Shown here piece by piece: positions 1 through 11,600 of a stretch of 64,000 nucleotides of DNA (its first letter is position 1; the number at the start of each line of letters is the position of its first letter). The stretch covers positions 372,001 through 436,000 of the forward strand of contig JAQGEQ010000272.1 in assembly GCA_034620365.1 (NCBI GenBank). Direction: 5' to 3'. The position numbers and the translations under genes are program-made. This stretch comes from Pegea sp. RAD2-039 (Eukaryota > Chordata > Thaliacea > Salpida > Salpidae). The notes beneath the pieces were generated by a model. The model was not told the origin of the DNA. It did not search any database and was given only the letters and a program-made list of their open reading frames with translations.

Positions 1-590
1 AATTAAAAAACTAAATGGTGATTATATCAAAAATAGACAGTAGTGTAGAAGACCATTAAAAGTAAAGTCAGGAAACTAGAAAAATTAAAATCAAGCCCAA
101 ATTAATTCATACATTATAATTTTTGCCAATACATATTTTTTTCAACAGACTTTTTCTGATGGAAATATATTAATTTTTGAAAAATCCATAATAGGGTTTA
201 TACAAGTATTAAAATTGTGTCAATTGTTTTAAGAGACCTCTTATCTCGTCAGTTAGTTTTTTCTAAATCATTTCCCAAACTACAATTTTAAAATATCAAC
301 GCTGCTAAATTTCACAAAAAATAAGCTATGATAAGATGATGAAAAACTATAAGAAATATCAGATGTTTAAATGCTGTTGAAAACTACTTTTAATAAATTG
401 TAAACAAATAGAATATGAAAACTCTTATATGTAAACAATCTACATTTTTAATGTTGATTTTTCGAAAACATTTTGTTTAATTTATGACGTAATAATTATT
501 TACATCAGCTAAAATTCTGTTTTATTTACAAGATCTTCATCTAAAGCTTTTATTTTGTAGCAATTCTAAAGTTTTAAGGGGATTTTAATA
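1..590. other. Upstream region of the kringle gene
   Basis: AT-rich with no supported gene. A pyrimidine-rich AG at about 545-560 looks like a 3' splice acceptor roughly 30 nt before the start codon of the next gene. It could serve a 5'-UTR cis intron or trans-splicing of a leader; the sequence alone cannot tell which. Confidence 0.4.
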
Positions 591-3500
591 ATGAAAATTT
601 TGGTAAAGTTTTTATTCTACATCGCTTTAATAGTTTTAGTTGTTCGTTCTGAACCGGGGAATTTTATGTTGCATCGATATTCCAGAGAAAATCCATCTGA
701 AAGTCTTTGTTTAACTTTTCAAACTAAAAACTTGGAAAGTTATGCTGTACATCAACCTGTACTTGTAGAAAGCTGCAATAATGAAAATTCTGCTTGGAAG
801 TGGAAATATCTAACAACAGGTCAGTTAAAAAATGTTTTATTAAACAGATGTCTAACTGCTGAAAGCAATGAATTGAATAAAGATAAAGAAATCTATTTAG
901 AAGTCTGTAATGAAAATAACAAGATGCAGAAATGGGCTTGTTGGCCAGGTTATAAGGTAGTGTTACCTGATTTTTCATCATTTGAATATATGTTGTCACA
1001 TAGAATAGTTAAAAAAGATGGTATCAATAAAATACTACTATTTGTGAAATATGTAAATGATAAAACAGATGAATTAACTGAATATGGTTGGATTGCTGTT
1101 AAAGGTTCAACTTTTAAAAAAGCTACAATTTGTGAATATAAACAAAATGCAATGATGAACATAATAACAGTTGGCGGGCCTATGAATTCTACAGCTTGTT
1201 ATTTTCCTTTTTCCTACGCTGGTAGACAACACTTTAGTTGCATCAAAATACCTGAAAAAGACTTTATATGTGCTACTACTTACAATTTAGATGCATACCC
1301 TGATAGCTGGGGTACTTGTCCAAGTAATTGGAAAAATTCAGTTTCAAAATGGGTCAATGTATTTGAAGTATGTAGCAAACCATGTGGTGGCGGTGTTATA
1401 TACCGATATGATACAGATAGTGACGGTCTTTATACTTATATCAAAACTCTTCGAGTCTGTAACAATCAATTATGCTCAGGAGACAGTATGCTATCTGTAA
1501 ATGGAGACTCACAACTGTTTGCTGCTGAGAATACTGTGCCATTGATGAGTTTATCACAAGGCTTCGGGCTTACTTTAGGCGTTTGTGTTTTCCCTTTTAT
1601 ATTTCAAGGAGTGAAAACGGAAAGTTGTATTAGTCGATCAGCTTCTGTGACAGAATATGGAAAAACTTGGTGTTCTTTAACAGAGAATTTCGACTTACAC
1701 CAAAGATGGGGAGAATGCCTTGACGAATATAAGACAAGTTGGTCTTCATGGAGTCAGATGGGAGGTTCATCTTGCTCTAGAACTTGCGGTGGAGGTCAAT
1801 ATTTGCTATCAAGGCGTTGTAGATACCCTCCTTGTGTTGGTAAATCATCAAAGTACGGAGGTCAATGTAATACTGGTCAATGTGAAAGTTGTTTTAAAAG
1901 CAAAGGTGAACTATTTCAAGGGGAGACATCGGTTACAAATGACCAGACCACTTGTCAGCATTGGTATCAACAATCCCCGAAATCCCATCGAAAGTTTGAT
2001 GAATTTGTGTACCCAGAACTTGATAATAATTACTGTCGAAACCCAGACGAAGAAAAACTACAACCTTATTGCTATAGAAACAGCGATGACGCCCCTGACT
2101 GGATGTATTGTGATTTAAGACCCTGTACCAAAAATGTATCCCACACGGGGATTTATTTCACTGTTCCTGACGAGGCAGCCACCATAAGCACCAACCCCCC
2201 TTGCGAGTTCCCTTTTATTTACAGATCTTTCTTTTTCAGTACTTGTGTTGTGCTAAAAGGTAAACAAAGCAAACGCGAGATGTGTAGGGTTACAGAAGCA
2301 GGCAAAAAAACCTTCGCTTACTGTCCACGATCCTTGGCAGGGCGGTGGGGGGAATGGTCGTTCTATGGTGACTGCACTGAGCGTTGTGGAGGGGGTAAAA
2401 GTGCTTTTCATCGAAACTGCCTTCTCGAACCATGTAAAGGAGAACAAATCAAATTGAACGAGAAACTTATCTGCAATAGACAGCTTTGTATGAGTAAAGA
2501 CATTCAACAAGAAGATTGCTTCACGGGAAGAGGAGCTTTGTACGATGGAAATGTCAGTAGATCGATCACAGGGAGGATCTGTATGAAATGGTCAGACTCT
2601 CCATTCCACCGACATCTGGTGTCAGCAAATCACACAAATTCTCCCGATTTGATAAAGAATTTCTGCAGAAATCCTGATCCAAGCCAATATATTAGCCCCT
2701 GGTGTTATGTTGATGTAACAACTGATTCATCTAGTTGGGAATATTGCGATATTTCCAAATGTGTTCAAAGAGAAGGTGATATTTACGGACTTTTAATAAC
2801 TGGTGCACGAAGTGAACATCAACTTTGCAAATTTCCCTTTTATACTGCAGATAATCGATTTGTGAATTCATGTCAACTTTATAGAGCTGAATATGGCTCA
2901 AATTCAGCTGTGAGTTACTGCGCTTTAAACTCAGAGTCCCGACCTTACCCAGCTGGTACCCCAATGAAAATACTCGTTAATCAAGGACTTCGGGATGGTT
3001 ACTATGGTATTTGTCCTCCAGTTACTATGGGAACATGGAGCTCATGGTACGACGATGGGTCTTGCTCTAAAGTCTGCGGTGGAGGTTTGTTTACTAAGAT
3101 CAAATACTGCCGTCATGATCCATGCGAAGAGAATCAGAAGAAAAAAATCGACCAGACTGAATGTAATACTCATCAATGCTTGAACTGTCTCCATGGAAAC
3201 GGCAAGTTTTATACAGGAACTAATAACAGAGGTGGTAAGTGCTTGTTTTGGCCAGATAAGCCAAGCCCAATACAGCTGATATCAAAACAAGATTATCTGA
3301 TTTTGAACGAAAATTTTTGTCGTAATCCTGATGGTATCATGACGTTACCATGGTGTTACGAAGGGGAGTCGAAAAATCGCGTTTATTGTGAGTTGAATCA
3401 TTGTGAAGATGATCTGTTAAGGACAATACCTTACACGTTTTCAACTTCTGAAACTAATCAGTCACTTCCTTGTTTATCGAAGTTCCAAGTTGAAATCGGA

Positions 3501-5699
3501 GATGAATTCTACTCTCATTGTGGTGAATATGGAAAATGGAAATCTCCTCATTGCTTCACGGTGAACCTCGTTCGATTTGCCGAATGTCCGAAACGCTATC
3601 GCGGAAAATGGAGTGTTTGGGAAAACACAAACGTCTGTAGTAAACCCTGCGGAGGCGGTTTATTGTTACACATCAGAGAATGTCTTTTTAGTCCTTGTAA
3701 AGGAATGAAATTTCAATATAGAAAAGCTTGTAATACTCACCATTGCCATTGGACGTCACCATGGGAACCAGATGTCGATTGCTTTATTGGTTCTGGTGTA
3801 GGTTATAGAGGAACTGTGTCAACAACTGTCAGTGGAAAAAAATGTCAAAACTGGAACTCAAACTCTCCACATAATCACTTTTACTGGCATGAGGGCCTCG
3901 GTATCGATTTAAGTCGACCATTATGTAGGAACCCAAGTGCACGAGCCCATCGAGCTGCACCTTGGTGTTTTACAGAAGATGAAAATATGAGGTGGGAATA
4001 CTGCTCAATACCAAGATGTTCATATTACGAAGGACAAGTTGAAGCCACGTTTGTTCAACAAAAACCAAGTCCTTGTGTGTTTCCTGCTGTGGATTATCAA
4101 GAACATCCCAACTCTTGCTTCTCAATCTCAAACGATTCGTTGGCAGAACTCGGTTTTGCTGAAGACTCAAAAGTTTGTCAGACTGTTTCAAAAACTTTAG
4201 GTCTGTGTTCTTCAAAGTATATGGGTATGTGGTCTGGGTGGGAAGTCTGGGACAATCAATGTTCTAAGTCTTGTGGTGGTGGACAAATTGTGTTTAAACG
4301 TCATTGTCGGTACGAACCATGTACAAAAAGCCAACCAGTTAAATATATGAGTGAATGTAACACTCAACTGTGTCCTGAAGAACTTTGCTTCAAACAAGAA
4401 AAGGCTTATTTGGGTCAAATTGCGACTTCTGGAGGTAAAACCTGTTTACATTGGGACTTAGGCCTCCACCCACCAATGGTGGTTGTACCATCACCTGAAA
4501 ACCAAAATTACTGTAGAAATCCAACCAATGGCACGAAAAAAGCGCCCTGGTGTTTTATAGAGTCTAAAAACAATAGCCGCCAGGTGGGTCTTTGTGACCT
4601 TGTACCCTGTTTTGTGGAAGGCGAAGAAGTGCCGATTGTGACGACAGGAGAAAATAAAAACTCCATTCAAAATTGTTTGTTTCCATTTCTAAAAGATGGT
4701 GAAGAGACAAGAAGTTGTGAGTACTCATCAAAATTAGATGCCTACTATTGTGGGATCGGTAAAGCTAAACGGGATGTACTTGATGAAGATCTGTATGGGA
4801 TCTGTCCTGAATATGCAGTGGGTATATGGTCACAGTGGGTGAACTACAAATGTTCGCGGCCTTGTGATGGTGGAAAGATGATTAGAACCCGCACTTGCCG
4901 TTTAAGTCCTTGCTCTGGAAACGATTGGGAAGAAAGTATAGATTGTAATACAGAAAAATGTGATAATATAAAAGGTTGTTTCAGTGAACCACAAGATATA
5001 ACGAAAAGTGAGTATGGAGTTAGAGGATGTAGTGATACAAGTTTATGGTATTTTGTAGAACACGAAGGTGATGGTGAGTTTTACGCATGTCATCTACCTT
5101 TTAAATACAACTCGGCTACATATTATAAATGTATAACTGCCAGCCCCCCTACAGAATCAACATACAGTATTCCTTGGTGTGCTACTTCGAATTTTATTGA
5201 AACTGGTTCTCTACATTGGGGGTATTGTATCAAGAACCATATAAAAGGTTTATTTAATGATGAAGATCGAACTTTATGCTCTAACAGCTGCACCTTGCAC
5301 ACCAAAAGGTTCTGTTACTCAAAGCAATGTCAGGCTGGGCATGATTGGTCAATTCGCTACTCAGATTGTAGTGATGAACGTTGCCAGGTGGAAGTCTCTG
5401 AGGTTTGGGGTGCCTGGTCGACATGTGATCAATGCCACCCTTACAGGACTCGTCATCGGTCCTGTAAAGAGCCTCCAGGATTTAAACCTTGTCAAGGCGA
5501 TAGAATAGAAGTTGAACGTTGTCAGAACTTCAATAATGATAAGTCTTGCTGGAAATCTCTTGCATCAACTTATCTGAATGACACAAATCTGAAACTAGTT
5601 CTTGATGGACAGCAACCTCACTCAAATGCAGTAAGATTTGCCGGTTGTTTCCTAAAGATGTCTGTTATTTGCACTTATTTGATGGTGTCCATTTACTGA
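591..5699 (+). CDS. Multi-kringle / fibronectin II / thrombospondin-1 repeat protein
   Basis: Unbroken 1,702-codon frame without introns. It starts with a hydrophobic signal peptide (about residues 1-20). Next comes a region with QxW-like motifs that resembles a ricin-type beta-trefoil (about 25-130). Then follow repeated blocks in the order fibronectin type II, thrombospondin type 1, kringle. FN2 modules show CxFPF followed by WC and WGxC (first near residue 203; about eight, the fifth degenerate). TSP1 modules show WSxW and CSxxCGGG, ending in CNTxxC (seven clear, two degenerate at the C terminus). Five kringles begin near residues 434, 643, 866, 1064 and 1266, each with NxCRNP and PWC-type motifs. 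A sixth kringle position near 1465 is decayed. The last 20 residues are hydrophobic, so a GPI anchor or a late membrane tail is possible. This suggests an extracellular matrix or adhesion protein; ligands are unknown. Module identities are confident; the overall function is inference. Confidence 0.93.
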   Translation: MKILVKFLFYIALIVLVVRSEPGNFMLHRYSRENPSESLCLTFQTKNLESYAVHQPVLVESCNNENSAWKWKYLTTGQLKNVLLNRCLTAESNELNKDKEIYLEVCNENNKMQKWACWPGYKVVLPDFSSFEYMLSHRIVKKDGINKILLFVKYVNDKTDELTEYGWIAVKGSTFKKATICEYKQNAMMNIITVGGPMNSTACYFPFSYAGRQHFSCIKIPEKDFICATTYNLDAYPDSWGTCPSNWKNSVSKWVNVFEVCSKPCGGGVIYRYDTDSDGLYTYIKTLRVCNNQLCSGDSMLSVNGDSQLFAAENTVPLMSLSQGFGLTLGVCVFPFIFQGVKTESCISRSASVTEYGKTWCSLTENFDLHQRWGECLDEYKTSWSSWSQMGGSSCSRTCGGGQYLLSRRCRYPPCVGKSSKYGGQCNTGQCESCFKSKGELFQGETSVTNDQTTCQHWYQQSPKSHRKFDEFVYPELDNNYCRNPDEEKLQPYCYRNSDDAPDWMYCDLRPCTKNVSHTGIYFTVPDEAATISTNPPCEFPFIYRSFFFSTCVVLKGKQSKREMCRVTEAGKKTFAYCPRSLAGRWGEWSFYGDCTERCGGGKSAFHRNCLLEPCKGEQIKLNEKLICNRQLCMSKDIQQEDCFTGRGALYDGNVSRSITGRICMKWSDSPFHRHLVSANHTNSPDLIKNFCRNPDPSQYISPWCYVDVTTDSSSWEYCDISKCVQREGDIYGLLITGARSEHQLCKFPFYTADNRFVNSCQLYRAEYGSNSAVSYCALNSESRPYPAGTPMKILVNQGLRDGYYGICPPVTMGTWSSWYDDGSCSKVCGGGLFTKIKYCRHDPCEENQKKKIDQTECNTHQCLNCLHGNGKFYTGTNNRGGKCLFWPDKPSPIQLISKQDYLILNENFCRNPDGIMTLPWCYEGESKNRVYCELNHCEDDLLRTIPYTFSTSETNQSLPCLSKFQVEIGDEFYSHCGEYGKWKSPHCFTVNLVRFAECPKRYRGKWSVWENTNVCSKPCGGGLLLHIRECLFSPCKGMKFQYRKACNTHHCHWTSPWEPDVDCFIGSGVGYRGTVSTTVSGKKCQNWNSNSPHNHFYWHEGLGIDLSRPLCRNPSARAHRAAPWCFTEDENMRWEYCSIPRCSYYEGQVEATFVQQKPSPCVFPAVDYQEHPNSCFSISNDSLAELGFAEDSKVCQTVSKTLGLCSSKYMGMWSGWEVWDNQCSKSCGGGQIVFKRHCRYEPCTKSQPVKYMSECNTQLCPEELCFKQEKAYLGQIATSGGKTCLHWDLGLHPPMVVVPSPENQNYCRNPTNGTKKAPWCFIESKNNSRQVGLCDLVPCFVEGEEVPIVTTGENKNSIQNCLFPFLKDGEETRSCEYSSKLDAYYCGIGKAKRDVLDEDLYGICPEYAVGIWSQWVNYKCSRPCDGGKMIRTRTCRLSPCSGNDWEESIDCNTEKCDNIKGCFSEPQDITKSEYGVRGCSDTSLWYFVEHEGDGEFYACHLPFKYNSATYYKCITASPPTESTYSIPWCATSNFIETGSLHWGYCIKNHIKGLFNDEDRTLCSNSCTLHTKRFCYSKQCQAGHDWSIRYSDCSDERCQVEVSEVWGAWSTCDQCHPYRTRHRSCKEPPGFKPCQGDRIEVERCQNFNNDKSCWKSLASTYLNDTNLKLVLDGQQPHSNAVRFAGCFLKMSVICTYLMVSIY

Positions 5700-8626
5700 C
5701 ATGAAATTGTTTAAAAAATTTATTCTTTTCTGCAAATTAGGTAATTAATTATTTTGTTATTAATGTGCTATTTATCTATTTTAATTTTAATTAAGAAAAA
5801 CTAGTTAAGTAGCACTTTTGTTAAGTATGAAGATTTAATAAAGTTGAAGTAAATTTTTAATTCTTGCGTTTAATGACAAACTGTCAATAGTTTTAAGAAC
5901 TAAAAGTAAAACAGTTTTTAAATCTTACAAGCTTTCTTAAAATTTAGTTTTATGAAGTTATTTAAACTTATTTTGAAACTTTAAATTTGATAGAATTATA
6001 AACTGCTGACTTAAATAAAGCTTACAAAATCTAAAAAACATTTTAAATAAAACTTGTAGCCAATCTTTTTAAAATTTATTGATTAATTAAATAAATGTTT
6101 TGTTAAAAGTGACTGATAAACTATTTTCTTATTTTGTAATGTCTTAATAATAAATAAACATAAATAAGTTAAATTGTTTCAGAGTTACGATTTCATTAAA
6201 AAGATTTTTTGTAATTAATTAAGCACTAATTTGAAATACTAAAGTTTCAAAAAATAAACAAAAGTGTTAAATAAAAAATTTATTTCAAACAAAAAATCAG
6301 ATTTTGTAAGATTCAAAAACTTTGTTTTTTTCTTTCATCTCAAACATTGCATCTGTACAGTGTGTAACAAGAAGAAGTCTCCCTGTTATTAGTTCTTATG
6401 TCTTCACAGAAACAAATTAATTTAGTATTTCAATAAATCAAGTATGTAAGTCCACAATAAAATCCTATAGCTAATTTAGTAGATAAATGATAACACCGGT
6501 CTTGATTCTGCATACACGCACTTAAGATGTAAGAGTATTTTCTCGCTTATGTAAATGTGTCGTCAAATTATTATGGTACCTTTCAAAATACAAGTTTATT
6601 CTGTCATCATTCAGTAAGTCGTTGCGTACCGTTGTTATTAGCCATTTTTACAATTGAATAAAGCTCTCTTGAAGAGTTATTTTCAGTACACCAAGGTTTA
6701 TATAGAACCCAGAAGATGTTGTCTGAAAAAATGCGTTTCCTTCCTTGTCAAACTTCGAATAAGCACTTAAAAATCTCCTAGAAAAAAGTAGAACAAAATT
6801 AATGGAATTAAAACATCAAGCCGTAAGTGAAGTCCCAAAAGTATAGTTACTTAAAGAATAGTGAACTTGTGTTTTTTACTATTAACGATAAATAATTTTT
6901 GGTTCCAGATAAATAGTAAACACCAAATAAAGCTACAGAGAGTTGTTGTAAAAAAGTACCAGGTGCCAATAGCGCAACTTTATATTGAGTTTGTCAATTC
7001 AACTAACTCAATTTATGATGAATTTTGGAAGAAAATTTTACAATGTAAAAGTTGGGAAATTTGACAACTGAAAAATATGAAAAACTTTTGATAAATGAAG
7101 TTTTGTGGAAAATATTGTAGGAAGATTACTACTATGTACTTATGATAAATAGCTTTTAATACTAAAATAACAGTGCAGAGATTTTAAAACTTTCTTTCTT
7201 TTTTAGTAAGCTAAGATAGTCTAAGCAACCTTAAAAATAGAAAATTTAGTTTAAACTTGGTTTGCTGATACTTAAATAAGCCATATGTAAATACATCATT
7301 TTAAGTACGCTAAAATATTTATCGATATATCATGAGCGGTTTTACAATGTCATCTGTATATTGTAATGAGTTGACTGTTTGTAAAAGCAACTTTATTTAT
7401 TTAAGGATCGAAAACTTTGATAAAAGAATTTGATTACTTTATTGAAATACTTTTGTTTTTTACGTGAGTGAAGCCATAACTATTTTGTGTCTCATGAATT
7501 GAGCTATTTTTCATCATGTAAAAGCAAAATGATGCCAAAAAAATTGTAAAGTTAAATGCGTCTTAAAGAAAAATAAGTTTTAGGAATATCTTTTAGTGTT
7601 ATAAATACCACCTTATTTGTAAACTAAAAATATTGAATAAGTCCTAATCAGATGCGGAGTTTTTAACTTGAACATGTTGAAATTTCTTGAATGATTAAAC
7701 AATTTACATCGATTTGTAGTAACTACTTGACTTACTAATGAAGATACTTAAAAATGTTTCTTAAACTAACAAAGATACGAACAGAAATTGCAGAAAGCCC
7801 AAAAAGCTAAACATGAAAAAAATCAGTATTTATCTTCTGTTTGATCAGGGTCTTTTGGAAGATTTCAAAAACTTCCACCTGAAGTTAGAATAGATTTGTT
7901 CTGAAATATTCTTTTTAAATCTAACAAATATTTATTTGTAATTTAATTTGTATTGCATCTTCAATTTTCGATTTATTATCAGAGGGTTAAATGAAAAGAA
8001 AAAGAAATTTTCTGAATAAATAGATGTCAAGAAAATTACTGATTCGAAATTAACTTTAATATATTTGAAAAAAGTGGAAAAATAGAAAAGTAGTGTTGAA
8101 TAAAAAGAATAGAAGCTGTCAGTAAGCTCTAAGTTTGATAAAGTCACAACTTTTCTACTTGATTCTAAAAGAATTTTTGATGTAAGTTACAATGAACCTC
8201 AAACAAGAATTGAGATTGGTAAAAATCATCTGAAAATAATCGAAAGTTATATAAGAAATAATAAAATTATTACAATAGAAATGCGAAATAAAAATTAGAA
8301 AATCATTCAGATAAATTAGATGACAAAAAACTATCATTCAGAGCATCACAAAATGATATTTAACATAAATATGTAAAGAAATGTTGATCACAAAACATGA
8401 ATTTGAAATAAACCATATCTACAATATGCCTTTTACCAGTGGCTGGTCGGGTTTGCCTTTTCTTCTTCTCATATATTCCCTAACTAATCAGCAAACTTGT
8501 CACAGCTAATAAAAGGAAATTAAAAAGAAAAAAACTTAGTAAGAAGACAAGAGTAGAAAGTCCAACAAATTTGTTTTGTGCATAGATAATGTATATAGTA
8601 CGCCGTGCGAAACACTTCGACTTCTA
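5700..8626. other. Intergenic region
   Basis: AT-rich spacer between the kringle gene (+) and the end of sortilin (-). No gene is supported. A slightly GC-richer island at about 6480-6660 is open in a frame on both strands (about 45 codons each) and may be a decayed element. Short frames at 6861-7064 and 7932-8337 look like chance. Confidence 0.6.
5837..5842 (+). terminator. Poly(A) signal AATAAA
   Basis: AATAAA 138 nt after the stop codon of the kringle gene, in AT-rich DNA. It is the first such hexamer downstream and a plausible polyadenylation signal. Chance occurrence is common at this base composition. Confidence 0.4.
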
Positions 8627-11600
8627 CTACGTCATCAAAAGGTCCTAGAAAACGACAAGTGAGTGACGTGATGAAGAAATCTTTAAAGAAGTCTCACCTC
8701 ATCAGAATCATCATGATATGAGAGTAGAGCTGTACTATTACCCAGATCAACACCTACATCTTGAGATGGAGTGATAACACTTGTAAATAATTGCTCATCA
8801 TCAAAATCAACTAAGGTTGAGGTGCCGGTCAGCTGATTAGGTTTAGGAACTGCTTCTTCATCAGATTCAAGATGATCAAGTCTTCTGTATCTTACACGTA
8901 ACAAACTACAAAAAGAAAGATGTTGCGCGCTCCAAGTTGACTACGAGTTACCTGTATCGTTTGTAGTAAACTAGAACAGCAACAGCTACTATCAGCACAA
9001 CAACCAATAAAACTAGGAAGACTGTGAGACCAGAAGATGTCTTGGTGATCTGTTCTCTGATGATAACTTTTGAAGAGGGAAGAAAACAAGACTCGTACTG
9101 AACAGGATTTCCACCAGACATGTTGAACTGATGTTGAAACACTTGGTGAACAAATTTGTAAAAATTGATCAAAGATGACGAACCAAGGAGCAGTTCTTGT
9201 GGATCAGGTGAGGCTTCCTGGAAAAAGTTTGTCCTCCGCTGCATTTGTCGCCAGGGATTTTACGATAACCCTGAAATCATCTAAATAAGAATTTGAATGA
9301 TAAAAAGGATCTAGTTACTTGGGACACAATTAGTTCTTCCTGATTATTGATGCAGATGTCCATATTTGATCTTCTTTCTTCCTTTATACATTCCATTATC
9401 TCGTTTCGAACATATCCAAAGTCACTAAACATCAAAAGTAGTTTGATTGAGAGTAGGGCAAGTAAATGAGACAACCAACCACATGTAATCAGCAGAAGTA
9501 CATTCACAGAATTGATGAGAAGCTGTTACATCTATCTGATCACCGTTTTTACAGAAGCTTCCTTCTTTTCTTCTAAAGTAAGAAACTTGACTTCCTAACA
9601 CACACCCATTGTCATGTGCCGACCACTTCTCGTAATCACTGTCAGTACCTTCAAGAAACTTCATCAAAACTTTTTCCTTCAACTTCATTTTACTTACAAG
9701 CATTTTTCATGATGGACTGGAAGTTAATGAAGTATGCAACCCACGGATTTCCGGTCTTGTTGTTATCGTAACCCCAGATTGTGATATCTGTGGCCTTTTG
9801 TCCAGGTTCTGATAGAATTCCGGTCACTCTTACTTCATCATCGGTGAATTTATATAAAAACCAGCAAGCACCTTCGTCCAATGAAAACCTGCGACAAATT
9901 TGCATAAAGTTGTTGATTTGGTGATGAAAACTAACCAAATAGTATTTGCAGTGTCTGATGTGGCAGGGACAGCATATAGGAGACCACCTGAGTCACCAAT
10001 ACCATAGTGATGAGGACCAACAAGGCTGGGCGGTTGCTTCCAACTGTAACCACCATCTCTACTTAAATACACATTTGGTAGCTTCATATTCAAACCGTCA
10101 CCTAATCGGAAATTTAAAAACTTTTAAGACATCGCAAGCTAGAAAATAAGTCGCCAGCTTTGAGCACTTAAAAGCCCGCCATCACTACTATATTTTAACG
10201 ATGTTAACTAAAACGTTAAGATGGCGGAAATTATATAAATAAGTTTAAACTGACCGATGTTGCCATGTGCTATGATGATACCGACAGATTGGTTGCTTGA
10301 AAGAGGGTATGAAGGAAGTGAAATATGTTTTGAGGCAGAAAACATTTGATGAATTTGCAAATCGCACTGCAAAGGAAGATATAAATATGTTGAATGAGGC
10401 AGGAAGGAAGCTTACAGATTTCTCAGTTTTGGAGCAATTTGAACCAGGAGGGGAAGAGATAGGTTTCCATTCACCACCTTTATCAAAAGTGATGAGGCTA
10501 TGAACTGTATTGTCATCACTTAATTGAGATGTGATGTATGTCCCAGGAATTGATTTTACTTTGTAGAAGTCATGAATGCTATTTTCATCAGGATAAAGAT
10601 GTCTTTTTAAAGACTTGGAATATACAATTCCACGTTCATCGGATGTATAGATGTCACCATGACCTGTGTCTGTTATCAACATACCAACTTAAAAAAGGAA
10701 TTGAAAGATGTGAGAGGACCTCCTGGTACATCAACATGTAGAAAGATCATATCTTCGCTCATATCTAATAAGGAATAAAATTCATCTTTTCCAACCATAG
10801 GTACTTGAGCAGAGTTCCAGGCATTCCCCTGACTTTTAGAAACGTACAAAATTCTACTTCCATTTCTCTGTCATCAAATAAACCAGCAGGTAGAAATCGT
10901 TTGAAAGTTTTGATTATAATTAACTAACTCCACAGAATTGAATAGAAGCAATAAGAAAGTTGTCTTGAACAAGAAAGCTGTGGACGTCTCGTGCTATCAC
11001 TATACTTTCACCTGATGTAGCATTTGCTCGATACAATTCATTTTTCATGGAACCCTCTGTTGAAATTCGTGATTTGGTTTAAACGATTTTAAACGAGATG
11101 CAGAAAAGTAAACAAATGAATTTGAAGGTTTTAAAGTTTAAAAGTTGAGTATTTATGAAACCTTCAAGCTGTTTAGTTGGGTCCATGGTATAATAATAGA
11201 CGTGGTGGTCACGTGGGTCCCAATGAGCAGTCGCTACAAACTCATTAACCCGATTCCATGTTACCCCAAAGTCCAGACTGATGTACAAATTGTTTGTAGA
11301 TGACTTCATCAACAGTCTATCAACAAACTCGAATCAGTCGACAAGTTGAAGCAAATCTTAACTAACCTGTCATCATCTTTTGGTGAAAATGTCAACGAAT
11401 TGACATTACAAATAAAAGGAATACGAACTTCTGTAAAACTTTCCCCACTATCTTTAGAAACGAAGATATTTAAAGGAGCTGTTCCTAAAATGTCATAAAT
11501 CCCGAACAGTATCACCTACACAACAGTTTGTGAAAAAAGCTGCTTTCAAATTTAGATAATTTCAAGCAAGCTAAAAGCTTTGAGAGAAACGGAAATCAAA

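Noticed and set aside
8683-8700. Sortilin ending directly as DDSDEVRLL.
   Set aside because: A 53-nt intron with good sites leads to an exon giving the family's DDSDEDLL ending, which is preferred. The read-through form may exist as intron retention.
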